A DNA stretch of 20,901 nt, taken from positions 1 to 20,901 of the forward strand of contig JANRJF010000332.1 of assembly GCA_033764095.1 (NCBI GenBank), read 5' to 3'. The DNA comes from JBDTMT01 sp033764095. GTDB lineage: Bacteria > Desulfobacterota > Binatia > HRBIN30 > CADEER01. The notes under the pieces were generated by a model. That model did not search any database, was not told where the DNA came from, and saw nothing but the letters and a program-made list of their open reading frames with translations. The first letter of the stretch is position 1. The number at the start of each line of letters is the position of its first letter. The position numbers and the translations under genes are program-made. Positions 1 through 8,058 of this stretch are shown here, piece after piece.

Positions 1-1572
1 CGCCGCCTGCGCGTCGTCATCGGCGTGCGCGAAATGCCGGGCGACCTCGGCGGCGGCGCCGCCCGACCGGGGCGCCGCCGCCAGCCACGCGGCGGCGCGC
101 GCGTGCAGGCGACGCCGCCGAAGCGGCGGAATGCCCGTATACAGCGCCTGCCGATAGAGCGCATGACGGAAGGCATACCGTGGCGTGCCGGGCTGGGCGG
201 AGAGCAGGTCCTGATGCTGCACGAGATGCTCGCAAGCGGCTTCCACGGCTTCGACCGCCGTGCCGGCCGCGCCGACGAGTGCGGCCACGACGTCGACGGA
301 GAACACCTCGCCGACGACGCTCGCCGCCTCCAGCATCGCGCGATCCGCCTCGCTCAGGCGCTCGAGCCGCTGCGCCAGGGCGGCGAGCGTGGCCGACGGG
401 ATGGCCGGCGCCTCGTCGATCGTCAGCGTCCAGCGGCCGCCGTCGCGTCGCAGTGAGCCGCGCGCGTGCAGATCGTCGATCAGCGCGGTGAGGAAGAACG
501 GATTGCCGCCGGTGTGGCGCCGCAGGAAGGCGCAGCCCCGCGCCGACAGCTCGCCGTCGCCGAGGCGCGTGGCGAGGTACGACGCGATCTCGGGCTCGGC
601 GAGCCCGCCGACGACGACCTCCTGTCCCAGGGCGGCGCGCCGGAGCTCGCGCACGAGCCGCGCCGAATCGTGGCCGGCGGCGAGCGCATCGGCGTGCCGT
701 ATCGTGGCGAGGACGAGCAGATGGGCAGGCTCGGTGCGACGCGCCAGCAGGTTGAGCAGGTCGAGTGTCGGGCCGTCGCTCCAGTGCAGGTCTTCGAGCA
801 CGAGGACCAGCGGCGTCTGGCTCGCCACCGCCTCGATGGCCTCCGCCAGCGTGCGCAGCATCCCAGCACGCATACCCGCTGCCGCCCGCGCTGCGGCGGC
901 GTCGGTGAGACCGCATAAACCGAGCAGCCAGGACGGCGCGGCGGCGCGCAGCACCGCGGCCGCCGATGGGGCACGGCCCAGGTCGCGCAACGCCATGAGG
1001 ACGGGCAGGAAGGATTCCGGCTCGCCAAACTGCTCCACGCACTGTCCGACCGCGACGCGCGCCGGCGCCTCACGGGCCTCGGACAGCACCGCGTCGACCA
1101 GGCTGCTCTTGCCGACACCTACCTCGCCGCTGACGAAGCCGATGCGGCGCTGCCCACCGAGCGCTGCCTCGAGCCAGCTTCGGAGCACTGCGCGCTCGCG
1201 CGCGCGCCCGACCAACGAAGCCGAAAGGGGGGCCGCCGAACCGCGCGCCGCCGGCAACGCCGCGCGCCGCGAGAGCGGCGCGATGAACCGATAGCCGCGC
1301 CCCCGCACCGTGGCGATGAAGCGCGGCGCGCGTTGATCGTCGCCCAGGGCGCGGCGCAGCTCCTTGATCGCCTTGGTGATGCTGGCGTCGCTGACATGCG
1401 TGTCGCGCCACACCGTCGTCGCGAGCCGGTCCTTGGTGACCAATTTGCCTTCGGCCTCGAGCAGGACAACGAGCACCGCCCAGGCCTTGCGAGTGAGTGA
1501 CTGGGCGCTTCCGTCGCGCCACAGCCGTTCGTCAGTGAGATCGGCGTGAAAGGGCGGGAACTCGAGCATCAT
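1..1572 (-). CDS. Winged-helix regulator with AAA-type ATPase domain (3' end outside window)
   Basis: Likely a cytoplasmic, ATP-dependent transcription regulator. Residues about 1-100 form an OmpR/CadC-type winged helix; the recognition helix region is near SDASITKAIKELRRALG and the wing ends in VRGRGYRFIAPL. Residues about 120-400 resemble the AAA_16/MalT-like ATPase: SLVGRARE entry motif, Walker A GEVGVGKS (about 149-156) and Walker B LVLVLEDLHWSD (about 255-266). The rest is Ala/Leu/Arg-rich helix that runs off the window; 524 codons are visible and the frame is open at base 1. There is no receiver domain, so ATP or ligand binding rather than phosphorylation probably controls it. Two adjacent ATG codons exist; I chose the first, with GGAGGG ten bases upstream. 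It is divergent from the giant secreted-protein gene and could regulate it, but only position suggests that. Confidence 0.85.
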   Translation of the reverse strand, partial: MMLEFPPFHADLTDERLWRDGSAQSLTRKAWAVLVVLLEAEGKLVTKDRLATTVWRDTHVSDASITKAIKELRRALGDDQRAPRFIATVRGRGYRFIAPLSRRAALPAARGSAAPLSASLVGRARERAVLRSWLEAALGGQRRIGFVSGEVGVGKSSLVDAVLSEAREAPARVAVGQCVEQFGEPESFLPVLMALRDLGRAPSAAAVLRAAAPSWLLGLCGLTDAAAARAAAGMRAGMLRTLAEAIEAVASQTPLVLVLEDLHWSDGPTLDLLNLLARRTEPAHLLVLATIRHADALAAGHDSARLVRELRRAALGQEVVVGGLAEPEIASYLATRLGDGELSARGCAFLRRHTGGNPFFLTALIDDLHARGSLRRDGGRWTLTIDEAPAIPSATLAALAQRLERLSEADRAMLEAASVVGEVFSVDVVAALVGAAGTAVEAVEAACEHLVQHQDLLSAQPGTPRYAFRHALYRQALYTGIPPLRRRRLHARAAAWLAAAPRSGGAAAEVARHFAHADDDAQAA

Positions 1573-1732
1573 GGACCAGTCGCCCTCCGAATCCCGGTGG
1601 GCTGCAGAACGCGCAGGCGCGAAGTCGCCGAAAAGTCATCGAAGGGTCAGGATCAGTGGTTCGACACTGACTATGCAACGCAAACTTTTGTGGCAAGCGC
1701 CCAATTGGCACTTCTCGCGGAGGAGAGCGTAT
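1573..1732. promoter_or_regulatory. Divergent intergenic region, presumed promoters
   Basis: These 160 bases separate two divergent start codons, so promoters for both genes should lie here. The stretch from about 1630 to 1710 is visibly richer in A and T than its surroundings and includes the 8-base palindrome CCAATTGG at 1701-1708. I could not find a convincing -35/-10 pair or a sigma-54 GG/GC pair with correct spacing. The assignment rests on gene orientation. Confidence 0.35.
1719..1725 (+). promoter_or_regulatory. Ribosome binding site fixing the start of the giant secreted protein
   Basis: GGAGGAG lies seven bases before the ATG at 1733. An in-frame ATG at 1571 would lengthen the protein by 54 residues, but it sits inside the start of the opposite gene and would bury the signal peptide. 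The Shine-Dalgarno sequence and the signal peptide together fix the start at 1733. The context CGGAGGAGAG recurs before the other secreted protein, at 10673-10682 on the minus strand. Confidence 0.75.
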
Positions 1733-4700
1733 ATGACCCGTATAGGTAATGTGAGGCGCCGCCGCCTGGGGCGCGATCATCTACCGCACGTGCTTGCCAC
1801 GCTCGTCGCCATCGCGGGCGTCGCAGCGGGCGCGGCGACCGCGCAGGAGGTCGTATGCGTCGGCGACTGCAACGCCGGCGGACAGGTGACGGTCGACGAG
1901 CTGACCAGGGGCGTCGGCATCGCCCTCGGCAGCCGCAACGTCGACGAGTGCCTCGCCGGCGATCCGGACCTCGATCGCGCCGTCTCCGTCAACGAGCTCG
2001 TCGTGGCGGTGAGCAACCTGCTGAACGGATGCCCCGGCGCATCGACGCCGTCGCCGACCGTGGACGGCGGGACGCCGGGCGGCGCCACCCGGACCGCGAC
2101 GGCATCGCTCACGCGGACGGGAACGCCGGCGACCGCGACGCCGAGCGCCACCGGCAGCTTCCCATTGGGCACGCCGACCGCGACCCGGAGCGGGGTGGCG
2201 ACCGGCAGCCCGGCGGTCGGGACGCCCACCGCCACCGTCCCGACGCCGACCGGGACGCCGCCGACCGTCACGCCGACCCCGACGCCGACGTCGACGCCGC
2301 TCAACACGCCGCCCGGAACGTCGGACGAGAAGCTGCCGCGGCTGGTCGGCGCGGCCTCGGCCTCGAACACCGTGATCATCGTGCAGTTCAGCAAGGCGAT
2401 GAGCGACAGCGTGAAAGACCCGGGGAACTTCGTCGTCACCCAGGAGCACGTCAATCCGGAGGCCGGCCGGCTGACGGTCATCGGCGCGGATTTCTTCCAG
2501 GGCGATCGGTTCACGGTGCGGCTGACGACATTGCCGCAGAACGAGGTCATCTACCGCCTGCGGGTGGTGAACGTGCGCGACGAGCTCAACAATCCCCTGG
2601 CGCAGATCCAGGTCGTCGGCGGCGTCATCATCGATTCCAGCTCCGCCACCTTCCCGGGCACGCCGCCGAGCTGCGGCCCGCACGTGTGCGGCAACGCCAG
2701 CGCCGGGGTCGGCGACATGGGGCTGTGCGCGACCGACGACGACTGCCCGTGTCCGGACGGGGCGCCGGTCGGCTGCACATCGGTCGGCGCGTGCGTCGAT
2801 ATCTGCACCCTGCTCGACGGCGACGGCGACGGCGTCCCCGACCACGTCGAGCAGCTCGGCTGGGTGGTCACCGTGCGCCGCACCGACGGCTCGACGACCC
2901 AGCGCGAAGTGACCGGCAACCCGACCCGCGCCGACACCGACGGCGACGAGCTCGACGACCAGACCGAGCTGCAGATCGGCAGCGACCCGCGCCGTGCCGA
3001 CACCGACGGCGACGGGTTGTCGGACTACGAGGAATTCAACGTCGTCTACAGCGACACCAACAGCCAGGACACCGACGGCGACGGCATCGACGACAAGCTC
3101 GAGGTCGAGTTCTTCAAGACCGACGCCCTCACCGACGATTCCGACGGCGACGGCTTCCTCGACGGGGTGGAACTGTTCCAGTCGCACCGCGATCCCCGCA
3201 TCGCCGACCTGCCGGCCCCCGACTTCTCGATCGGCGAGGTACGGCTGCAGATCTACGAGCAGTTCACCTACACCGACGGGAACGGCCAGACGCGCAGCGA
3301 GACCTCCAGCACGGCGACCTCCTTGGAGAGCGGCCGGCAGCAGTCCAGCGGCACCACCGAGGACATCGGCGGCGGCTTCGAGGCGATGGTCGGAGTCGAA
3401 CCCGCGCAGTGCGAAATGTGCGTTCCGACGAGTATCGACGGAATCGTGCCGGTGGGCTCGTTGAAAGTCATGTTCCAGCGCAACGTGCAGACGACCGAGG
3501 AATCCAGTACCGCCGCCCAGCAGGCGTTTCAGAGCTCGCTCGACAAGGCGACGGAGATCAGCACCGAGTCGGCGGTGACGCGCGAGATCACCGGCGCGCG
3601 CATGGATGTCGGCGTGACCTTTCGCAACACCGGCGACGTGGCGTTCACGATCAGCAACGTGGAGCTGACGGTGCTGACCACCGATCCGTCGGACCCCACC
3701 CGGTTGGTGCCGGTGGCGACACTGCTCCCCGACAGCCAGCAGCAGAGCGGCAACGCCGCCGCGTTCTCGGTGGGGCCCGGCCAGACGCGCGGTCCGATCA
3801 TCTTCTCCAACCGCGAGGTGTTCCCCAACCTGGTCGAAGACCTGATGCGCGCGCCGCGCGGTCTGCTGTTCAGGGTGGCGAACTACGATCTGACCACCGG
3901 CGACGGGCGCAATTTTGCCTTCGGGCTGCAGACGGTGCGCGAACGCACCACCAACGTCACCATCGACTTCGGCGACGGCGAAGTCACCCAGGCCAACGCG
4001 ATTACCGCCGCCGTCCTCGACCGCCCGCGCGAAGAGCGGCGCTGCGCGCCGGGCGGCGACCATCCCAGCCGACCCTGCTCGAGCGATGCCGAGTGCGGCA
4101 GCTCGCAGCCCTGCAGCGGCGGCAAGGTGATCGGCGGCCTGTCGTCGTACACCGGCACCGGCGTGGGCGCCGGCATCCCGCTCGACTTCGTCCTGCGCGA
4201 CATTCTGCAGATGCGTCGCAGCACCCCGCCGGTGATTCTCGCCGGCCCGGCAGGGCAGTCCCTCACGCTCGTCGCCGCCGGAACGGACGACATTCAGGTG
4301 GTGCCGCTGGGTGTCGAGGGCCTCGCGCCCGACACCGTCGTCGTCGCGCCAGGCAGAAACGGAGTCCTCGATACGGTCCCCGGGGCGGCGGTGGAGGCGT
4401 TCCCCTACATCCACGTTGGGGCCAACGGGTCCGTGGAGAGCTTCGCCCAGGGCGATGACATCCAGGTGATCCCCCCGGGAATCCCCGGCCTGCCGCCCGG
4501 AAGTGTCGCCATCGCGGCCGGACTGAACAACAGGTTGGACACGGCGCCGCTGGGCGACGACCAAGCGGTTCCGCTGCAGGCGTTGCGCAACCTGCTCAGC
4601 CAGGGAGCGGCAATCCTGGCCGGACCGGACGGCGTGGCCGATAGCGTCGCGGATCCCGCCGACATCCAGGTCATTCCGCCGGGCACGCGCGACCTGCCGT

Positions 4701-7700
4701 CGGATGCCATCGTCGTGGCCGCCACCGGGCCGAACGTCGTGACGCCCGACGGTTCCCCGCTGGAAGGAGACGGTCTCCTCAGGACCCGGCCGAGCGGAGA
4801 CGATGTCACGTCCGGGCCCGACGGCCTCGTCGCCGGCAGTGACGGCGCGGTGGAGAGCGTGGCGCAGGGCGACGACGTGCAGTTGGTTCCGGTCGGCACC
4901 CAGGGGGTGCCGGAGGACACGGTCGTCGTGTCGGCCGGACGGAACGGGATCCTCGAAACTCCGCGCCTGAGCGATGACGCGGCCGATGTCGTCACCGGCT
5001 ACGAGGTCAGCCGCACCTGCAACTTCCTGACGCCGGCGGCGATCGTCGCCGGTCCGGACAAGGTCGCCAACACCACCCCCGCGCCCGGCGTCTGCACCGC
5101 GGCCTCTCCGCCGCACTTCATCGGCGAGCCGGGCTGCACCGCCAACAGCGATTGCGGCACGCCCGGTGTGTGCAGCAGTGACCATGTGTGGGCCGCGAAG
5201 GATGCCAACCTCGCTGATGCCAATGGCGCGGTGATCGGGCCGAAGGCCGCAGACGGAGATCCCAGACGCGGCACCTCGCTGCGCACGGTGCCGCTGCTCA
5301 GCTCCGACGACCAGTACGTCGCTCCGGGCATTCCCTGCACGACGGCGGCAGACTGCACCGTCGTCTTCCCCAGCGGGCCCGTCGCGGGCGAGTGCTCCGG
5401 GCCGGAGGCGGTGGTGCGCGTGGCGCAGCGGCGCAGCGGGCAGTTCCGCCGACACTGGGCGCTGCTGTCGAGCAAGGCGGAGCAGGTGCAGACCGACTTC
5501 GGTCAGATCCTGGTGCAGCCCGGCGACGCGATCCATCTCTCCTTCGTCCAGGACGCGGACCGCGACGGTCTGATCGCCCAGGAGGAATTCCTCTACGGCA
5601 CTTCCGATCTCAACCGCGACAGCGATGTCGACACGCTCGACGATTTCGCCGAGGTCCGGGTCGGCTGGCCGGTGGGGCCCATCGGCCAACCGCTGCGCCG
5701 CGTCTTCCCGGACCCCACCAAGAAGGATTCGGACGGCGATGGGCTGTCGGACAGCGACGAGCAGGATCTGCGCACCTCACGCTGTGCCTGCGATGCGGTC
5801 GGACCGAAGACCCTGCTCGGCAACGGCAGCGTGCTGCGCGGCGATCCGCACGACCCGCTGCAGGGCGCCCAGCCCTGCAGCAGCGACGACCAGTGCAGCA
5901 TGGGATCGGTGTGTCGCGACACCGCGCGCTGCACGACCGCGAACTACATCAACTCCAGAACCGGCGGCGGAAGCTCGTGCCCACGGTGCGACACCGACCC
6001 CTCCCTGCATCGCAGCGATCCGCGGCTGCGGGACACCGACGCCGACCGCGTGGCCGACGCCGACGAGGTGTTCGGCTATCGCACCGGCGCCGGGATCGTC
6101 AGCGTTCCCGTCGCCGGGAGACTTGGCAATGGCTATCGCACGGTCGTCGCCGGCCCCGACAACGTGGCGAACAGCGTGGCTTGTCCGCAGAACTACTGCG
6201 TCGACGACGGAGCGCACTGCCAGACCGACGGCGACTGCCCGGGCAGCCATCAGTGCATCCATGAGGAGCCGTGCGACGACGTGCAGGTCGTCGCCCCGGG
6301 CGAGCCGGTGGACGATCCGAGCACCGTGGTCATCGCGCCAGGGAGCTATCGCGCGTACGACAATTCTGCGCCGATCACGACGGCAGGCGGGGATGTCGGC
6401 ATCACATCGGGCTTCGTTTCAGGGTTCTGTTCGGACTTCCCGGCGATACCCTGCTTCTCAGATAATGGCTGTGCTCCGGATGAGGGACACTGTGTCCTCT
6501 ACAGCGAAGCCGTCGGCGTTCCGGAGGCCGCGACCGCGTCCATTCTCGCTCGCAGCATCGCCGTCAACGACGACCTGCAGGTCGTACCGAACGGTGAGTC
6601 GGTGACGGAGTTCAAGGGAACCAGCGTCGACCCCAGACAGCCGCGCTGTGTCGACGGCAGCGAGTTCTTTGCTCGCGGCATTCCCGGCCTGGCGGAGCGC
6701 TTCCTGATGTGCGGCATCGTCAAGCCGGGTCCGAACGGCCTGATCGATAGCGGCCTGCCGCTCGACCAGCCGCTGGACGTGTTCAGCAACCTGCTGGTGC
6801 CCGCCGGGTCGGGACAGAAGATCGAGGTCACCGACCCGTTGAACCCGGACACCGACGGGGACGAGATCGAGGATGGCATCGAGCGCCTCCTCGGCTCGAG
6901 CCCGAACGATTCGGCGGATACTGGCGTCTCCGGCGACACCGATCAGGACGGCTTGACGAACACCACCGAGCGAGCCGGATGGACGGTGGCGGTGGCGGGA
7001 ACGATGCCGCGCAAGGTGGGATCGAACGTCTTCAACCCGGACACCGACGGCGACGGCATTCCCGACTATGCCGAATACCATCTGCCGTGTCGCCACGATC
7101 TGACCAAGAAGTGTCGCACCGACCCGGCCAACGGCGACACGGACGCCGACGGGTTGAGCGATTTCGACGAGCTGTCGGCGGACCAGATTGCCGTGCTCAG
7201 CAGCCTGAACGGCTTCTTCCGCGGCTACAGCTTCAACGGTGGCGCCTCCAAACATTACGGCACCGACCCGCTGAACGCGGACACCGACGGCGACACGTTG
7301 ACGGACTTCGACGAGTTACTGGTGCCTTTCAGGGTCGCGGTGCCGGGCGAGAGCGTGGTGCGCGACGGACTCACCGACGCCACAAAGAGAGACACCGACG
7401 ACGACGGCCTCGACGACAACGCGGAGAAGACCAAGAAGACCGATCCGACGGATCCCGACACGGACGGTGACGGGCGCCTGGATGGCCGCGAGCAGGAGGT
7501 GGGCGCGAACCCGCTGCTCAAGGACAAGGTTGTGACCGTCACCTACCTCGGGGTGAGGGCCGAAGGTTCCTTTACGGACTCCGATGAAACGCACGACTTG
7601 CTGTGGGACTGGACCCTGTACGTGCAGCATCCCAACGTGCCGAACCAGACCCAGACCCCCCCTCCAGCGGATTTCCCCGGCGAGCTTCTGTCGACGATGC

Positions 7701-8050
7701 CGCCGCGCGATCAGGGCGGCGGACTCTCATGCCCGCAGGGGGCTGTCGAAGGGTGTTCCCGGCGCCGAGCCTGCAGACTGGCCAACCCGACGTTGATCCA
7801 GGTGAACGAGTCCACGACGTTCGTGCTGCGCGACGGCGAGGGCTTCATCGTCCACGGCGAGGTGGCGAGCGTGAACCACTGCTTCGATTCCGGCAGCATC
7901 ATCTACAATTGTCTGCTGCCGTTCTTCGATTCCTACACCTATGACCAGCTGAGCTCCGTCACCACCAAGAATCAGGAACTGTCCGGCGGCAGCAGCAGGG
8001 GGGTGGCGACATGCAAGGTGTCGGTGCCCTACCAGATCACCACCCAGTAG
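1733..8050 (+). CDS. Giant secreted multi-domain protein with TSP3 calcium repeats (2105 aa)
   Basis: Predicted exported, calcium-binding, surface or extracellular protein; no enzymatic motif seen. Domains in order: signal peptide (1 to about 37, cleavage after ATA); dockerin-like pair of EF-hand loops between cysteines (about 39-100, loop VTVDEL); Thr/Pro/Gly linker (about 103-197); Ig-like beta segment (about 200-305); Cys cluster and first TSP3 cluster (about 310-490, DTDGDGLSDYEE); Ser/Thr/Glu-rich segment then beta domain (about 500-760); repeats with DDIQV.P.G and AG.NG..DT motifs (about 834-1110); second TSP3 cluster (about 1276-1447); more Cys knots and repeats; third TSP3 cluster (about 1702-1933); Cys-containing beta C-terminus. 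TSP3 loops bind Ca2+ in known families. No LPXTG, PEP-CTERM or autotransporter barrel is visible, so the anchoring is unknown. It could be an adhesin, structural surface protein or toxin-like factor. Confidence 0.85.
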   Translation: MTRIGNVRRRRLGRDHLPHVLATLVAIAGVAAGAATAQEVVCVGDCNAGGQVTVDELTRGVGIALGSRNVDECLAGDPDLDRAVSVNELVVAVSNLLNGCPGASTPSPTVDGGTPGGATRTATASLTRTGTPATATPSATGSFPLGTPTATRSGVATGSPAVGTPTATVPTPTGTPPTVTPTPTPTSTPLNTPPGTSDEKLPRLVGAASASNTVIIVQFSKAMSDSVKDPGNFVVTQEHVNPEAGRLTVIGADFFQGDRFTVRLTTLPQNEVIYRLRVVNVRDELNNPLAQIQVVGGVIIDSSSATFPGTPPSCGPHVCGNASAGVGDMGLCATDDDCPCPDGAPVGCTSVGACVDICTLLDGDGDGVPDHVEQLGWVVTVRRTDGSTTQREVTGNPTRADTDGDELDDQTELQIGSDPRRADTDGDGLSDYEEFNVVYSDTNSQDTDGDGIDDKLEVEFFKTDALTDDSDGDGFLDGVELFQSHRDPRIADLPAPDFSIGEVRLQIYEQFTYTDGNGQTRSETSSTATSLESGRQQSSGTTEDIGGGFEAMVGVEPAQCEMCVPTSIDGIVPVGSLKVMFQRNVQTTEESSTAAQQAFQSSLDKATEISTESAVTREITGARMDVGVTFRNTGDVAFTISNVELTVLTTDPSDPTRLVPVATLLPDSQQQSGNAAAFSVGPGQTRGPIIFSNREVFPNLVEDLMRAPRGLLFRVANYDLTTGDGRNFAFGLQTVRERTTNVTIDFGDGEVTQANAITAAVLDRPREERRCAPGGDHPSRPCSSDAECGSSQPCSGGKVIGGLSSYTGTGVGAGIPLDFVLRDILQMRRSTPPVILAGPAGQSLTLVAAGTDDIQVVPLGVEGLAPDTVVVAPGRNGVLDTVPGAAVEAFPYIHVGANGSVESFAQGDDIQVIPPGIPGLPPGSVAIAAGLNNRLDTAPLGDDQAVPLQALRNLLSQGAAILAGPDGVADSVADPADIQVIPPGTRDLPSDAIVVAATGPNVVTPDGSPLEGDGLLRTRPSGDDVTSGPDGLVAGSDGAVESVAQGDDVQLVPVGTQGVPEDTVVVSAGRNGILETPRLSDDAADVVTGYEVSRTCNFLTPAAIVAGPDKVANTTPAPGVCTAASPPHFIGEPGCTANSDCGTPGVCSSDHVWAAKDANLADANGAVIGPKAADGDPRRGTSLRTVPLLSSDDQYVAPGIPCTTAADCTVVFPSGPVAGECSGPEAVVRVAQRRSGQFRRHWALLSSKAEQVQTDFGQILVQPGDAIHLSFVQDADRDGLIAQEEFLYGTSDLNRDSDVDTLDDFAEVRVGWPVGPIGQPLRRVFPDPTKKDSDGDGLSDSDEQDLRTSRCACDAVGPKTLLGNGSVLRGDPHDPLQGAQPCSSDDQCSMGSVCRDTARCTTANYINSRTGGGSSCPRCDTDPSLHRSDPRLRDTDADRVADADEVFGYRTGAGIVSVPVAGRLGNGYRTVVAGPDNVANSVACPQNYCVDDGAHCQTDGDCPGSHQCIHEEPCDDVQVVAPGEPVDDPSTVVIAPGSYRAYDNSAPITTAGGDVGITSGFVSGFCSDFPAIPCFSDNGCAPDEGHCVLYSEAVGVPEAATASILARSIAVNDDLQVVPNGESVTEFKGTSVDPRQPRCVDGSEFFARGIPGLAERFLMCGIVKPGPNGLIDSGLPLDQPLDVFSNLLVPAGSGQKIEVTDPLNPDTDGDEIEDGIERLLGSSPNDSADTGVSGDTDQDGLTNTTERAGWTVAVAGTMPRKVGSNVFNPDTDGDGIPDYAEYHLPCRHDLTKKCRTDPANGDTDADGLSDFDELSADQIAVLSSLNGFFRGYSFNGGASKHYGTDPLNADTDGDTLTDFDELLVPFRVAVPGESVVRDGLTDATKRDTDDDGLDDNAEKTKKTDPTDPDTDGDGRLDGREQEVGANPLLKDKVVTVTYLGVRAEGSFTDSDETHDLLWDWTLYVQHPNVPNQTQTPPPADFPGELLSTMPPRDQGGGLSCPQGAVEGCSRRRACRLANPTLIQVNESTTFVLRDGEGFIVHGEVASVNHCFDSGSIIYNCLLPFFDSYTYDQLSSVTTKNQELSGGSSRGVATCKVSVPYQITTQ
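2041..2322 (+). repeat. Low-complexity Thr/Pro/Gly linker coding region
   Basis: Irregular short repeats built on ACGCC and CCGACC encode a linker dominated by Thr, Pro, Gly, Ala and Ser, ending in TPTPTPTSTP. It separates the dockerin-like module from the Ig-like segment. Such linkers in secreted proteins are extended and often glycosylated (established for other families; inferred here). Confidence 0.8.
2812..3200 (+). repeat. TSP3-type calcium repeat cluster 1
   Basis: At least five acidic loops of the form D.DGDG..D..E are visible: DGDGDGVPDHVEQ, DTDGDELDDQTE, DTDGDGLSDYEE, DTDGDGIDDKLE and DSDGDGFLDGVE. After the first loop comes a GWVVTV strand. A loop followed by GW.V.V recurs in cluster 3 (AGWTVAV) and recalls, from memory, the calcium-binding region of protective-antigen-like toxins. 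Confidence 0.85.
4232..5060 (+). repeat. Unassigned tandem protein repeats (AG.[ND]G..[DE][ST] ... DD.Q.VP.G)
   Basis: Four divergent copies of roughly 50-65 residues lie in tandem. Each has a first half of the type AGPDGVADS...DDIQVIPPG and a second half of the type VVVAAGRNGVLDT...DD. The halves share the core AG.[ND]G..[DE][ST]..., so the ancestral unit may be about 25 residues. Further copies, some split by Cys knots, occur near 5035-5335, 6127-6395 and 6560-6790. I do not recognise a named domain. Confidence 0.7.
5560..6075 (+). repeat. TSP3-type calcium repeat cluster 2
   Basis: Acidic loops DADRDGLIAQEE, DSDVDTLDDFAE, DSDGDGLSDSDE and DTDADRVADADE are spaced by ordinary sequence and by a Cys knot (CSSDDQCSMGSVC). 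The loops are less regular than in clusters 1 and 3. Confidence 0.75.
6838..7530 (+). repeat. TSP3-type calcium repeat cluster 3
   Basis: Seven loops are visible: DTDGDEIEDGIE, DTDQDGLTNTTE, DTDGDGIPDYAE, DTDADGLSDFDE, DTDGDTLTDFDE, DTDDDGLDDNAE and DTDGDGRLDGRE. The spacing and Asp pattern match TSP3-type calcium sites. The cluster leads directly into the C-terminal beta domain. Confidence 0.85.
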
Positions 8051-8058
8051 GCATCAAA

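Noticed and set aside
260..1294. Plus-strand open frames over the ATPase regulator gene
   Set aside because: The minus frame has Walker A and B motifs and a winged helix in one continuous reading. The plus frames are Arg/Ser/Ala-rich shadows.
1691..1710. Possible sigma-54 promoter (TGGCA elements) before the giant gene
   Set aside because: The GG and GC doublets are not at the required spacing of ten bases, so this is a chance similarity.
1781..5689. A 1302-codon open frame antisense to the giant secreted-protein gene
   Set aside because: It mirrors the codon pattern of Asp/Gly/Thr/Pro-rich repeats in G+C-rich DNA (GAC gives GTC, GGC gives GCC on the other strand). The translation is Arg/Ala/Val-rich with no domain, while the plus strand has a signal peptide, ribosome site and real domains.
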